The position numbers and the translations under genes are program-made. Under the pieces are notes generated by a model. That model saw only the letters and a program-made list of their open reading frames with translations, did not search any database and was not told where the DNA came from. Below are positions 1 to 8,643 of a stretch of 64,000 bases of DNA, piece after piece. The stretch comes from Fulvivirga marina (GTDB lineage: Bacteria > Bacteroidota > Bacteroidia > Cytophagales > Cyclobacteriaceae), in NCBI RefSeq assembly GCF_016775155.1, contig NZ_JAEUGD010000023.1:186001-250000 (forward strand), written 5' to 3'. How positions within the stretch are numbered: position 1 is the stretch's first letter; every line of letters begins with the position of its first letter.

Positions 1-118
1 AGAAATCATATTTGGTAAAATATTTTTGAATGATCGTTATAACGAGTTATCTTGACTAGATTGGCTAATAACACTTATTCATTAACCCTTAAACAATATA
101 AAACCTAACCAAAAAACC

Positions 119-3100
119 ATGATTAGAAAACTATTATTACTATCACTACCATTGATGTTCATTGGAGTAGTCTTCTCTTTTGCGCAGGGTGTTACGACTG
201 CTGCCATAAGGGGAGAAGTAACTGATGCTGCTGGCGATGGTTTGCCAGGAGCAACCGTTATAGCATTCCATGAGCCCACAGGAACTCAATATGGCACATC
301 AACAAGACCCGATGGCAAGTATAATTTACCTAACCTCCGTGTCGGCGGCCCCTATACCGTCACGGTAACATATATAGGATATTCGGCTCAGGAGCTTACA
401 GATGTTCAGCTTCTGCTTGGACAGGTGTTGGAACTTAATTTTAATCTTGACGAGGACGTTCAAACCTTGGGGGAGGTCATTATTACAGGTAATAATGAAA
501 CCTTTAATAGTGACCGTACCGGGGCATCGGAATCATTCAGTAATGAGGAAATACGCAAACTACCGACTATTACACGTTCTGCAAGTGATATATACAGACT
601 GACGCCGTCCTCTGATGGCAATTCGTTTGGAGGTAGAAATGACCAGTACAATAATTTTTCCCTTGACGGGTCTATCTTTAATAACCCTTTTGGTCTGGAT
701 GCTGCCACACCAGGTGGTCAGACAGATGCGCAACCTATTTCACTAGATGCTATTGATCAAATACAGGTTGCCGTTGCTCCATATGATGTAACCCAATCTG
801 GGTTTACAGGAGCTTCTATCAACGCTGTTACTAAGAGTGGAACAAATACATTTTCAGGAACTGTATTTGGTTTTTATAGATCCGACGCCCTAACAGGTAA
901 GAAAGTAGAGGGAGAAGAGATTTTTGTTCCGGATCTTACTCAGATTCAAACAGGCTTTAGTGTAGGGGGCCCTATCATAAAAGACAAGCTATTCTTTTTT
1001 GCGAATATGGAGGTTGAGAGAAGAGAGGATCTTGGCTCAAGCTTCGTAGCTAAAAACGGTCCTCAGGATGGAGCAAATGAGTCAAGAGTAGAGGAGTCTG
1101 ATCTCATAGCGGTACAAAATGCTTTGAGAAGCATAGGTTATGAAACAGGTCCATATCAGGGCTATAAGCATGATACCGATAATGAAAAAGGTATCATCAA
1201 GATTGATTACAATATTAGCGATAAACATACCGTTACCGCAACTTACAATTTTTTGAATGCGACTAAACAAAAGCCGGCTCACCCATCAGCTATTGGGCGT
1301 AGGGGGCCTGATGCCACCACGCTACAGTTCAGGAACTCAGGTTACGCGATTAATAACAAAATACACTCTGGTTTGCTCGAATTCAAATCGCGATTTACGA
1401 ACAAGACAGCCAATAAATTTCAAATTGGTATAACTAAGTTTGAGGATAGTCGTGACCCTTTTAGTAGTCCATTCCCTGTAGTTAACATTAATAAAGACGG
1501 AATACGCTACATTGTTGCAGGACACGAACCATTTTCTATAAACAATAAGCTAGATCAGCAGGTACTGCAGATTACGGATAATTTTGATATTTATTTCGGG
1601 GCTCATTCTGTGACAGTTGGAGGCTCTTTTGAAAAGTTCTCATTTGACAACTCATTTAATCTTGGTGTATATGAGCGTTTTGGTTATCCATATCCAGGGG
1701 GAACTTTCGGTCCTGGTTTTAATAGCGTTCAGGACTTTCTTGACTACGTAGCAGCTGATTCATTGAATTTTGTGAGAGATCATGCGATCAACACATTCAA
1801 TAACAATAATGCTAATGATAGCTGGGCTTTGGCAGAAACCAATGTTGGTCAGTTCGCTCTGTACGCACAGGACAGGTGGGATATATCAGGTAACTTTACC
1901 CTGACTTATGGTCTGAGGATGGATTTGCCACTGTATTTTGATACAGAAGATAAAATTAAAGAAAATATAGCAAGAAAGGGAGGAACGATTAGTGAGGGCG
2001 GATCCTATGCGCCAGATGTGATTTACTATGATGAGAAGGGAAACCCCGTGCAGTTTGATCATACAAATCTTCCGGATCAGACACCGCTGATTTCACCAAG
2101 AGTAGGGTTTAATTGGGACGTGACTGGGAACAAGACGTTGCAGGTGCGTGGTGGTACAGGGCTTTTTACCGGTAGATTTCCCTTTGTGTGGGTAGGAAAC
2201 CAAGTGGCAAATCCAGATTTCTTCTTCTATACGATGACTGAGGAGGATTTCAAGTTTCCGCAAGTTTGGAGAACAAGTGTTGGAGCTGACAAAAAATTCA
2301 ATGGCGGTTGGATTGCGAGTGTAGATTTATCTTATACAAAGGATATCAATGCTATGATGGTAAGGAACTATGGCTTGAGATTACCTTCTGGTACATTAAA
2401 TGGTGTTGACAACAGGGTGATTTATCAAGCATCTGATAGGGCGCAGGGTCCATTTGGAGGTTCCACAAATGCCTATGTCTTTAGCAATACGGATGAAGGA
2501 AGAACTTTCAACGGAACTTTGGAGATAAAGAGAAATTGGTCTAACGGTTTATATACAAGTCTTGCTTATAACTACCTTGATGCAAAAGATGCAAGTTCTA
2601 TCGAGGCGGAGATTTCTGGTGATGCTTATGACAGAAACCCAGCGATCGGGCATGTTAATAAGGCAAGGTTGGCGCCATCTCTCTACGGTAATAAACATCG
2701 TGTGGTTGGCAATGTAAATAAGACTTTCAAATATGGTGGTAACTGGTCAACTACCCTTTCCATTTTCTTGGAGTATGCTAAAGGAGGGCGCTTTAGTTAC
2801 ACCTATTCCGGTGATATTAATAATGACGGATCTGGCCTGAATGATCTTATCTATATTCCAACGGATAGTGAGATTGACAACATGACTTTTGCAGGTACGG
2901 CAGCAGAGGAGGCAGCTCAAAGAACAGCATTGAAGGCATTTATTAGCCAGGATGATTACTTAAGTGACAACAGAGGCTCGTATGCTGAGAAATATGATGC
3001 TCTTAGCCCCTGGTACTCTCGTTGGGATTTTAGGTTTTTGCAGAACTATAGATTTGGTAATGGCAACTCTATAGAGTTTAGCCTTGACATCCTGAACATT

Positions 3101-3286
3101 GGTAACTTCATTAGCTCAGACTGGGGAGTTCGTCAGTTCCCAACCAACACTCAACCTATTGGTGTCAGCGTTACCAATGGAAACCCTGTTTATTCGTTCG
3201 ATACAAATCTAACAGACACTTTTACACCGGAGACAGGTTTGTTATCCAGGTGGCAAATGCAATTTGGACTTAGATATTCCTTTTAA
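119..3286 (+). CDS. Oar-like TonB-dependent outer-membrane receptor
   Basis: 1055 residues. Residues 1-23 form a signal peptide ending near FSFAQ. Residues ~27-115 are a carboxypeptidase-regulatory-like (CarboxypepD_reg) beta-sandwich with the motif GLPGATV, followed by a plug region (~125-330) with the conserved DQIQVAVAPYDVTQSGFTGA segment, and then a long beta-barrel ending in an aromatic C-terminus (LRYSF) typical of BAM substrates. The plug wording resembles the Oar family known from Myxococcus and common in Bacteroidota. It should sit in the outer membrane and import an unknown ligand using TonB energy. No TonB box was recognised by eye. It is monocistronic: a strong terminator follows directly. 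The substrate cannot be inferred because no partner lipoprotein or enzyme is adjacent. Confidence 0.93.
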   Translation: MIRKLLLLSLPLMFIGVVFSFAQGVTTAAIRGEVTDAAGDGLPGATVIAFHEPTGTQYGTSTRPDGKYNLPNLRVGGPYTVTVTYIGYSAQELTDVQLLLGQVLELNFNLDEDVQTLGEVIITGNNETFNSDRTGASESFSNEEIRKLPTITRSASDIYRLTPSSDGNSFGGRNDQYNNFSLDGSIFNNPFGLDAATPGGQTDAQPISLDAIDQIQVAVAPYDVTQSGFTGASINAVTKSGTNTFSGTVFGFYRSDALTGKKVEGEEIFVPDLTQIQTGFSVGGPIIKDKLFFFANMEVERREDLGSSFVAKNGPQDGANESRVEESDLIAVQNALRSIGYETGPYQGYKHDTDNEKGIIKIDYNISDKHTVTATYNFLNATKQKPAHPSAIGRRGPDATTLQFRNSGYAINNKIHSGLLEFKSRFTNKTANKFQIGITKFEDSRDPFSSPFPVVNINKDGIRYIVAGHEPFSINNKLDQQVLQITDNFDIYFGAHSVTVGGSFEKFSFDNSFNLGVYERFGYPYPGGTFGPGFNSVQDFLDYVAADSLNFVRDHAINTFNNNNANDSWALAETNVGQFALYAQDRWDISGNFTLTYGLRMDLPLYFDTEDKIKENIARKGGTISEGGSYAPDVIYYDEKGNPVQFDHTNLPDQTPLISPRVGFNWDVTGNKTLQVRGGTGLFTGRFPFVWVGNQVANPDFFFYTMTEEDFKFPQVWRTSVGADKKFNGGWIASVDLSYTKDINAMMVRNYGLRLPSGTLNGVDNRVIYQASDRAQGPFGGSTNAYVFSNTDEGRTFNGTLEIKRNWSNGLYTSLAYNYLDAKDASSIEAEISGDAYDRNPAIGHVNKARLAPSLYGNKHRVVGNVNKTFKYGGNWSTTLSIFLEYAKGGRFSYTYSGDINNDGSGLNDLIYIPTDSEIDNMTFAGTAAEEAAQRTALKAFISQDDYLSDNRGSYAEKYDALSPWYSRWDFRFLQNYRFGNGNSIEFSLDILNIGNFISSDWGVRQFPTNTQPIGVSVTNGNPVYSFDTNLTDTFTPETGLLSRWQMQFGLRYSF

Positions 3287-3312
3287 GTAAAACTAGTTTC
3301 TACAAAAAAATC

Positions 3313-3353
3313 AGAGATCTATGCGGCAGAGCCATGCATAGATCTCTTTTTTT
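3313..3353 (+). terminator. Rho-independent terminator of the Oar-like receptor gene
   Basis: A perfect 12-bp stem (agagatctatgc at 3313-3324 pairing with 3336-3347) with a short GC-containing inner loop is followed directly by a T run to 3353. It lies 27 bp after the stop codon of the receptor gene. Confidence 0.9.
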
Positions 3354-3380
3354 ATTATAGCATTTAATGGAATAACAAAT

Positions 3381-3416
3381 TTACTAAAAAAATTAGTAAT
3401 AACTAACCAATTTGGT
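3381..3416. promoter_or_regulatory. Two small inverted repeats upstream of the radical SAM gene
   Basis: Two dyads precede the ATG at 3428: ttacta (3381-3386) with tagtaa (3394-3399), and the palindrome accaa-t-ttggt (3406-3416). A 10-mer ATTTGGTAAA from the second dyad also occurs at 11-20 near the start of the window. This could be a repressor site over the promoter, but no cognate regulator is adjacent, so the role is a guess. Confidence 0.3.
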
Positions 3417-3427
3417 AAATTTGGTTT

Positions 3428-4483
3428 ATGGAAACGGAATATCACAAAGGTAGAGGGGCACAGATAAAAACATCAAACCCATTTTTAAAGCAGGAGTATG
3501 TTTTCGAGCATATAGAGGGGATAGATGAAGAGATGATTGGAGAGAAGATCTCGACTCAAATTTTTTATGAACACCCCAAGAAGGTTGTTAATAAAGTTGA
3601 AAGCCCGGATGTGGGAATGTATTACTCGCTTAACCCTTACCAGGGATGTGAGCACGGGTGCATCTATTGCTATGCCCGCAAAACGCACGAGTACTGGGGA
3701 TATAATGCAGGCCTGGATTTTGAAACCAAAATCATTGTTAAGAAAAATGCTGCAGAGCTTTTAGAAAGGCATCTGCTACAGAGATCATGGAAGCCTCAAC
3801 CGATCATGCTATCTGGTAACACGGATTGTTACCAGCCCATTGAAAGAAAATTGAGAATAACTCGGAGCCTCCTGGAAATATTTCTGAAATACAGAAACCC
3901 GGTGGGTATTATAACCAAGAATGTAACAGTACTTCGTGATTTAGATATTCTGGAGCCATTGGCCAGAGATAGGCTGGTACATGTGGTACTCTCTATTACT
4001 TCCCTTGACGAAAAGTTAAGGTCTGTTTTGGAACCACGCACTGCAAGTGCTAAAAGAAAGCTGCGTGCTATTGAAGAGCTCTCAAAAGCAGGTGTGCCAG
4101 TTACTATTATGAACGCTCCGATTATACCAGGTCTAAATCACCATGAAATTCCTAAAGTCATAAAAGCAGCGGCTGAGCATGGTGCAATGGGTGCAGGGTA
4201 CACCATGGTAAGGCTCAATGGTCATATAGGCGAGGTTTTCGAAGATTGGCTTCGCAAAAATTTTCCTGACAGGTTCGATAAAGTCTGGAATCAGATACGT
4301 GAAGTGCACGGAGGTCATGTTAATGATAGCCGGTTTGGAACACGAATGAAAGGAGAAGGAAACATCGCTGAAATGATATCTCAGTTGTTTAAATCGTCCA
4401 GGTCGCGTTATATGTCAGGGAGGAAAATTCCACCTTTTGATCTCACTAAATTTAGAAAAGGGGGAAATTATAGTTTGTTTTAG
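3428..4483 (+). CDS. PA0069/Rv2578c-type radical SAM protein (SPL-like)
   Basis: 351 residues. The radical SAM [4Fe-4S] motif C-X3-C-X2-C is visible as C74, C78, C81 (QGCEHGCIYCYA), in the NPYQGCEHGCIYCYAR context that typifies the PA0069-like/spore-photoproduct-lyase-like family. Downstream come GIITKN, VVLSITSLD and the MNAPIIPGLN segment of the barrel. It should be a cytoplasmic SAM-cleaving enzyme. The substrate of this family is not established, and the relation to spore photoproduct lyase is only structural. It is flanked by an inverted-repeat-rich leader and followed after 97 bp by msrA on the same strand. The neighbouring repair-type gene is suggestive but does not prove a shared role. 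Confidence 0.9.
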   Translation: METEYHKGRGAQIKTSNPFLKQEYVFEHIEGIDEEMIGEKISTQIFYEHPKKVVNKVESPDVGMYYSLNPYQGCEHGCIYCYARKTHEYWGYNAGLDFETKIIVKKNAAELLERHLLQRSWKPQPIMLSGNTDCYQPIERKLRITRSLLEIFLKYRNPVGIITKNVTVLRDLDILEPLARDRLVHVVLSITSLDEKLRSVLEPRTASAKRKLRAIEELSKAGVPVTIMNAPIIPGLNHHEIPKVIKAAAEHGAMGAGYTMVRLNGHIGEVFEDWLRKNFPDRFDKVWNQIREVHGGHVNDSRFGTRMKGEGNIAEMISQLFKSSRSRYMSGRKIPPFDLTKFRKGGNYSLF

Positions 4484-4580
4484 TGGCAGAACTTTAGATG
4501 TTCATTTGTCATCCAGGCGATACTTCTGATGAAACAAAAAAATTTAAAGTAAGTTAGATGTTATATAAAAGATTAATAAA

Positions 4581-5243
4581 ATGAATTATTTAATAAAGAC
4601 TCCTTTAATAGTGTTTGTACTTGCAGCCGTTGTAAGCTGCGCTTCGGGAGGTGATGTAAAACACGATAGACAACCCATTGATCCTGCACTGGCAGCCAAG
4701 CTTGACACTGCTATTTTTGCCAGCGGGTGTTTTTGGTGTACGGAGGCTGTATTTGAAAGGGTAAAGGGTGTGGAAGATGTAGTGTCAGGGTATAGTGGAG
4801 GAACTAAAACTAACCCTACATATGAAGAAGTAGGTGAAGGAAGGACAGATTACGCAGAGTCTGTTAGGGTCCTCTTTAACCCTGATGTAGTAACTTATGA
4901 GGAGTTGGTGGAGATGTTTTTTGCATCGCATGACCCAACCCAATTAAACAGGCAGGGACCTGATATTGGAAAACAGTATCGCTCTGCGATATTTTACAGA
5001 ACCGCTAGTCAGCGGGAAATTGCAAAGAAGGTAATGGCTAAGCTCGAGAGTTCCCGAAAATATGATAAACCGATAGTGACTGAGGTCACAAAATTTACTT
5101 CATTTTATGAAGCCGAAGATTATCATCAAAACTACTATGAACTTCATCCAAACCAACCTTATGTGGCCTCAGTAAGCCGACCTAAAGTAGAGAAGTTTAT
5201 GAAGGAGTATAAAAACAAGCTTAAAGACAAGTATAAGGACTAG
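4581..5243 (+). CDS. msrA: Peptide-methionine (S)-S-oxide reductase, lipoprotein form
   Basis: 220 residues. Residues 1-20 form a lipoprotein signal with lipobox AVVSC (C20), so the enzyme is predicted to be lipid-anchored outside the cytoplasm. The catalytic motif GCFWC lies at 49-53 with C50 as the sulfenate-forming residue, and GYSGG follows at about residue 70. The DYAE and YHQNYY segments of the MsrA fold are also present. It reduces methionine-S-sulfoxide in proteins or free methionine and would repair oxidised envelope proteins. No MsrB domain is fused. It is convergent with lysA, with a hairpin between them. Confidence 0.96.
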   Translation: MNYLIKTPLIVFVLAAVVSCASGGDVKHDRQPIDPALAAKLDTAIFASGCFWCTEAVFERVKGVEDVVSGYSGGTKTNPTYEEVGEGRTDYAESVRVLFNPDVVTYEELVEMFFASHDPTQLNRQGPDIGKQYRSAIFYRTASQREIAKKVMAKLESSRKYDKPIVTEVTKFTSFYEAEDYHQNYYELHPNQPYVASVSRPKVEKFMKEYKNKLKDKYKD

Positions 5244-5255
5244 ATAATATATGCA

Positions 5256-5297
5256 TGAGAAGCTGGACTGGTTAGCTAATCAATGTCCAACTTCTCA
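5256..5297. terminator. Hairpin between convergent msrA and lysA
   Basis: A 13-bp stem with one mismatch (5256-5268 with 5285-5297, tgagaagctggac against gtccaacttctca) lies in the 74-bp gap between the two stop codons. The mismatch is a G-U wobble in the minus-strand transcript. Neither side has a good T run, so it may serve as a shared weak terminator or 3' end stabiliser. Confidence 0.55.
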
Positions 5298-5317
5298 AAA
5301 ATATTTGTTCGGGCTAA

Positions 5318-6550
5318 TTAAATATCTATTTCGACCTGATTTCTCAATATATCATCCATGGTCTCTCTTTCCCTTATCAGGTGAGCTTTACCTTCATAAA
5401 TTAGTACTTCTGCCGGGCGATACCTGGAATTATAATTAGAAGCCATACTGAAGCCATATGCTCCTGCATTTTTAATGGCGAGAATGTCTCCTTCACGCAC
5501 TTCATTTAGCTTTCTGTCCCAGCCAAAAGTATCTGTTTCGCAGATGTAGCCTACAATAGTGTATACTCTTTGAGTTCCTTTGGGATTAGAAATGTTTACA
5601 ATTTCGTGGTATGCATCGTACATCATAGGCCTCAGCAAGTGATTCATTCCTGAATCCACGCCTACAAAAACGGTTGCTGGTGTTGTTTTAATTACGTTAG
5701 ACTTAACGAGGAAGTAGCCTGACTCACTTACTAGGTACTTCCCTGGTTCAAACCACATTTCAAGTTTTCTGCCATAGCTTTCGCAAAACTTGTCAAATGA
5801 CTTCCCAAGCTTTATACCAAGGTCATGAACGTTAGTTGTTATATCATTCTCTTTGTAGCCCACTTTAAAGCCACTGCCGAAGTCGATAAATTCGAGATTT
5901 GGGAAATCACGTGCTACACCGTAAAGTATATCTGCAACCTTTAAAAAAACTTCTGCATCCAATATGTCAGAGCCGGTATGCATGTGAAGGCCTATCACAT
6001 TAATTTGGTTCGTTTTGATAACTCTCAGCAGGTGAGGTAGCTGATATATGGAGATCCCAAACTTGGAATCAACATGGCCAGTAGATATTTTAGAATTGCC
6101 GCCCGCCATAATGTGAGGGTTAAGACGTATGCAGCATGGTACGCTGTTGTGGTACTTATGTCCAAATTGCTCAAGAATAGAAATATTATCAATGTTGATG
6201 GTCAGTCCCATTTCAACACCTTGTTGAATTTCCTCAAAAGAAACGCAATTTGGAGTAAAAAGAATGTCTCCAGGTTCAAACCCAGCTTTTAGTGCCAATT
6301 TGGCTTCTTGAGCAGAAACCACATCAACACCTGCACCGTGTTTTTTCATTAGCTTAAGTATAGAAATATTCGTCAACGCCTTAGCCGCATATTTTATCTT
6401 TATCTTTTGCTTACTAAAAGCATTCTTGAGCGTGTTAAGTTGATCAATTATTTTGTTAGCGTCATAAACGTATACAGGTGAGCCAAACTCCTTAACAACT
6501 TTGTTAAGATCGACACCTTGTATCTGATAAGCGTTGTTTTTTATTTCCAT
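5318..6550 (-). CDS. lysA: Diaminopimelate decarboxylase
   Basis: 410 residues, a fold-type III PLP enzyme that decarboxylates meso-diaminopimelate to L-lysine, the last step of lysine synthesis. The PLP lysine is K57 in KYAAKALT. The barrel carries HMHTGSDI and the phosphate-binding GSGFKVGY. The second-domain catalytic motif CETDTF starts at C337 (family CESGD/CETDT). The length matches stand-alone LysA (about 400-420) and no aspartokinase is fused. It appears monocistronic, with a 554-bp non-coding stretch upstream that contains a decayed reading frame. Confidence 0.95.
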   Translation of the reverse strand: MEIKNNAYQIQGVDLNKVVKEFGSPVYVYDANKIIDQLNTLKNAFSKQKIKIKYAAKALTNISILKLMKKHGAGVDVVSAQEAKLALKAGFEPGDILFTPNCVSFEEIQQGVEMGLTINIDNISILEQFGHKYHNSVPCCIRLNPHIMAGGNSKISTGHVDSKFGISIYQLPHLLRVIKTNQINVIGLHMHTGSDILDAEVFLKVADILYGVARDFPNLEFIDFGSGFKVGYKENDITTNVHDLGIKLGKSFDKFCESYGRKLEMWFEPGKYLVSESGYFLVKSNVIKTTPATVFVGVDSGMNHLLRPMMYDAYHEIVNISNPKGTQRVYTIVGYICETDTFGWDRKLNEVREGDILAIKNAGAYGFSMASNYNSRYRPAEVLIYEGKAHLIRERETMDDILRNQVEIDI

Positions 6551-6823
6551 AAGTCAAAAATATTCGCCAAAGATATAAAAACCAACCACACTATATCATT
6601 TGATTTAATAAACAGGGATTTATACTGGTTGGTGAATAAAAATAGAACTCATGGTTTACAATACCTGTTGCATGTAAAAATAAGGTGACCATAACAGCCC
6701 TATGTTTGGCTTGTTATAATGATTAAAAATGAAAATCCTCAATGAGAAAACTTGTTCTTTATAGTTGTTCTGTTGAGGCTGATTATTAGTTTCTTGCTTT
6801 ATTAGGTATGCTCCGTACTATTG

Positions 6824-7081
6824 CTAACTCCACCAGATGTAGTGATGAAAAATGTGCCTCTGGCTTATAGGAGGGTGAAAAAATAACTTCAGAGAATAGG
6901 TTGTTGCAGCAGACTTTCTCTTGTTATTTTCGTAAAGTTTTGTTATTTTACCAGTTCCCCAAGAATCAATCACCTTTAAAGTGCTATCGGGAAGAAAATC
7001 AGCAGGGGAAATTTTTACATTTGTTGTTAATTCTTTTGCATTTCCAGATAACGGAATGTCTATTTTTGTGCACTTAACCTT
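6824..7081 (-). pseudogene. Start-less 85-codon open frame, probable decayed gene fragment
   Basis: On the minus strand, 85 codons run uninterrupted from a stop at 7082-7084 to TAG at 6824-6826, with no ATG or GTG start at the head. The composition is protein-like (for example KCTKIDIPLSGNAKELT and VIDSWGTGKITKLYEN), with alternating beta-strand-like segments, and degrades near the C-terminus (HIFHHYIWWS). It lies between lysA and hisA and overlaps the presumed hisA promoter. It may be the remnant of a small secreted protein. No family was recognised. The rest of the 6551-7104 gap (6551-6823) showed nothing I can name. Confidence 0.3.
7035..7068 (+). promoter_or_regulatory. Candidate Bacteroidota-type promoter for the hisA homologue
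   Basis: TTTG at 7035-7038 and TATTTTTG at 7061-7068 match the -33 TTTG and -7 TAnnTTTG elements with 22 bp between them, one base longer than the usual 19-21. The expected transcript start would leave a leader of about 30 nt before the ATG at 7105. Confidence 0.45.
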
Positions 7082-7104
7082 TTAACTTAATAAACCAACG
7101 GCAT

Positions 7105-7833
7105 ATGATCCAGATAATACCTTCCATAGCGATTAATGAAGGCAAAGTAATCAGGTTACAACAGGGAGACTTTTCAAAGGAGAAGGTATATGACCAAAGC
7201 CCAATTGATTTGGCTAAATCCTTTGAGGATCATGGTATTGAGGTAGTTCACCTTGTTGACCTTGACGGAGCCCGTAGAGGCCAGCCAGTCAACTATCATA
7301 TACTTGAAGCAATTTCAGGTTATACGGGGTTGAAGATTGACTTTACCGGTGGTATTCATACAGATGGTGATATTAGCAAGGCTTATGAGTATGGAGCTAG
7401 TTATATCACGGCAGCGAGTGTTGCTGTTACCAGAAAAGAATTATTTTCTTCATGGATCATTTCGTATGGAAGGGAAAAGATTACGTTAGGAGCTGATGCC
7501 ATAAATGGTAAAATAGCTTTTAGAGGGTGGCAAAAAAGTACTGACCTGAATATTATTGATCATATAGAATATTTCTATTCCAGAGGATTAAAGTATGTGA
7601 AAATAACTGATATCAGCAAGGATGGTACAATGGAGGGGCCTGCATTTGACCTTTATCAACAGGTAATAGAGAGGTTCCCAGATATCTGCGTATTGGCCAG
7701 TGGAGGTGTTAGGAGTGTTGATGATATCAAAAGGCTCAATGATATGGGAGTATTTGCTGTTATCTTTGGGAAAGCCTTTTATGAAGGGCAAATAAAGCTA
7801 AACGAACTTGAAGAATTTTTGGTTAAGGCCTGA
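7105..7833 (+). CDS. hisA: HisA-family ProFAR isomerase homologue with Asp8 replaced by Ala
   Basis: 242 residues, the normal HisA length, as a (beta/alpha)8 barrel. HisA performs the Amadori isomerisation of ProFAR to PRFAR in histidine synthesis. Conserved pieces seen are RLQQGDFS, HLVDLDGAR, DFTGGI, the second acid D131 in LGADAINGK, T168-D169 in KITDISKDGT, and the C-terminal phosphate loop ASGGVRS. The N-terminal PAID motif reads PSIAIN, so the position of catalytic Asp8 (T. maritima numbering) holds Ala9. The gene is isolated, with no other his gene in the window. It may be a subfamily that uses another acid, or it may have a different function. Family assignment is firm; catalytic competence is uncertain. 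Confidence 0.85.
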   Translation: MIQIIPSIAINEGKVIRLQQGDFSKEKVYDQSPIDLAKSFEDHGIEVVHLVDLDGARRGQPVNYHILEAISGYTGLKIDFTGGIHTDGDISKAYEYGASYITAASVAVTRKELFSSWIISYGREKITLGADAINGKIAFRGWQKSTDLNIIDHIEYFYSRGLKYVKITDISKDGTMEGPAFDLYQQVIERFPDICVLASGGVRSVDDIKRLNDMGVFAVIFGKAFYEGQIKLNELEEFLVKA

Positions 7834-7859
7834 GTCTAAGCCAGACCAATAAAAAAATA

Positions 7860-7890
7860 GGGCCGCTCAAAACTTTGAACGGCCCTTTTT
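7860..7890 (+). terminator. Bidirectional terminator between hisA and the lipoprotein gene
   Basis: Stem gggccgctcaaa (7860-7871) with tttgaacggccc (7874-7885), 11 of 12 pairs, followed by TTTTT. The left arm is preceded by AAAAAAA, giving a T run on the minus strand as well, so both convergent genes can use it. Confidence 0.85.
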
Positions 7891-7935
7891 ATACTGATTG
7901 GTTTCAACCTAAACCAAAGGAGAGAGCAATCAGTT

Positions 7936-8538
7936 TTATTTTATCTCAATATTCCACTGAAGGTCAACATCTGTCTCACCATCCTCTGATGATGATGAGG
8001 CTGATTTGATATCAGGTTGATGTTTTAAAAGAATACGGAAAGTGCCGATTGTTGGAGTGGCGGTTTCCCAAACAGTTGCGAGACCTATGGGTAAGCCGTT
8101 GGCGTCTTCATCCTGGTAATTAAGAGTGTTTACTTGATTTCCAGCTCCTATGTTACCCAATCCTGTTGGGCTTGAAAATAGTGCTCCTGTCCACCCGAAA
8201 AATATCTGATGTTCTATACCCTCGTTTTTGACCTCTTCAGTAATGTTTTCGTTGTTGCCACCTACAGTGTTTTTAAGCGTTATAGCAAGAGAGTATATAG
8301 TATTGGCCGATAGCATAATGTCGTCCTGCTCAGCTGTGAGCGTTCCGTCGCCGTCAGGGTCATTATAAGTAAAAGCCAGTGGTGTGCCTCCGGCCACTGG
8401 TGTGAAGGTAAGTGTCACTTCATTTATTACTTCTTCTTCGTTTTCAGCCTCGGGAGCATCATCGTCGCTACATGCAGTCATAAATACGGCAGAGGCCAGT
8501 AGCAAAAGGGCAAGAAAGTTTGATTTTAAAATTGTCAT
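7936..8538 (-). CDS. Lipoprotein partner of the adjacent TonB-dependent receptor
   Basis: 200 residues. A lipoprotein signal with lipobox MTAC (Cys near residue 23) is followed by an acidic linker (SDDDAPEAENEEE). A beta-rich domain contains YNDPDGDGTLTAEQDD, and the C-terminus reads DLQWNIEIK. Similar proteins of about 190-200 residues next to receptors are often labelled in databases as 'type 1 periplasmic binding fold superfamily', a name I would not rely on. It is encoded 105 bp downstream of the receptor gene and has its own promoter carrying the same dyad as the receptor gene. A role in presenting or sensing the receptor's ligand, possibly a metal, is inference. Confidence 0.8.
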   Translation of the reverse strand: MTILKSNFLALLLLASAVFMTACSDDDAPEAENEEEVINEVTLTFTPVAGGTPLAFTYNDPDGDGTLTAEQDDIMLSANTIYSLAITLKNTVGGNNENITEEVKNEGIEHQIFFGWTGALFSSPTGLGNIGAGNQVNTLNYQDEDANGLPIGLATVWETATPTIGTFRILLKHQPDIKSASSSSEDGETDVDLQWNIEIK

Positions 8539-8587
8539 ATCAGTTTTTTAAATAGATTTAAACAAATTGTGCATTAGTTGACGGATA

Positions 8588-8620
8588 CAAATATATCTAA
8601 ATGCAACAATGATGCAAATA
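8588..8620 (-). promoter_or_regulatory. Promoter of the lipoprotein gene with overlapping Zur-like dyad
   Basis: On the minus strand, TTTG (8618-8615) and TATATTTG (8595-8588) are separated by 19 bp, an ideal Bacteroidota promoter. The 20-mer at 8601-8620 (plus strand atgcaacaatgatgcaaata) matches the element at 11084-11103 in 18 of 20 positions and covers the -33 box and most of the spacer, as expected for a repressor site. Confidence 0.65.
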
Positions 8621-8643
8621 GATTTTGTTTTTATTTTATCCGC

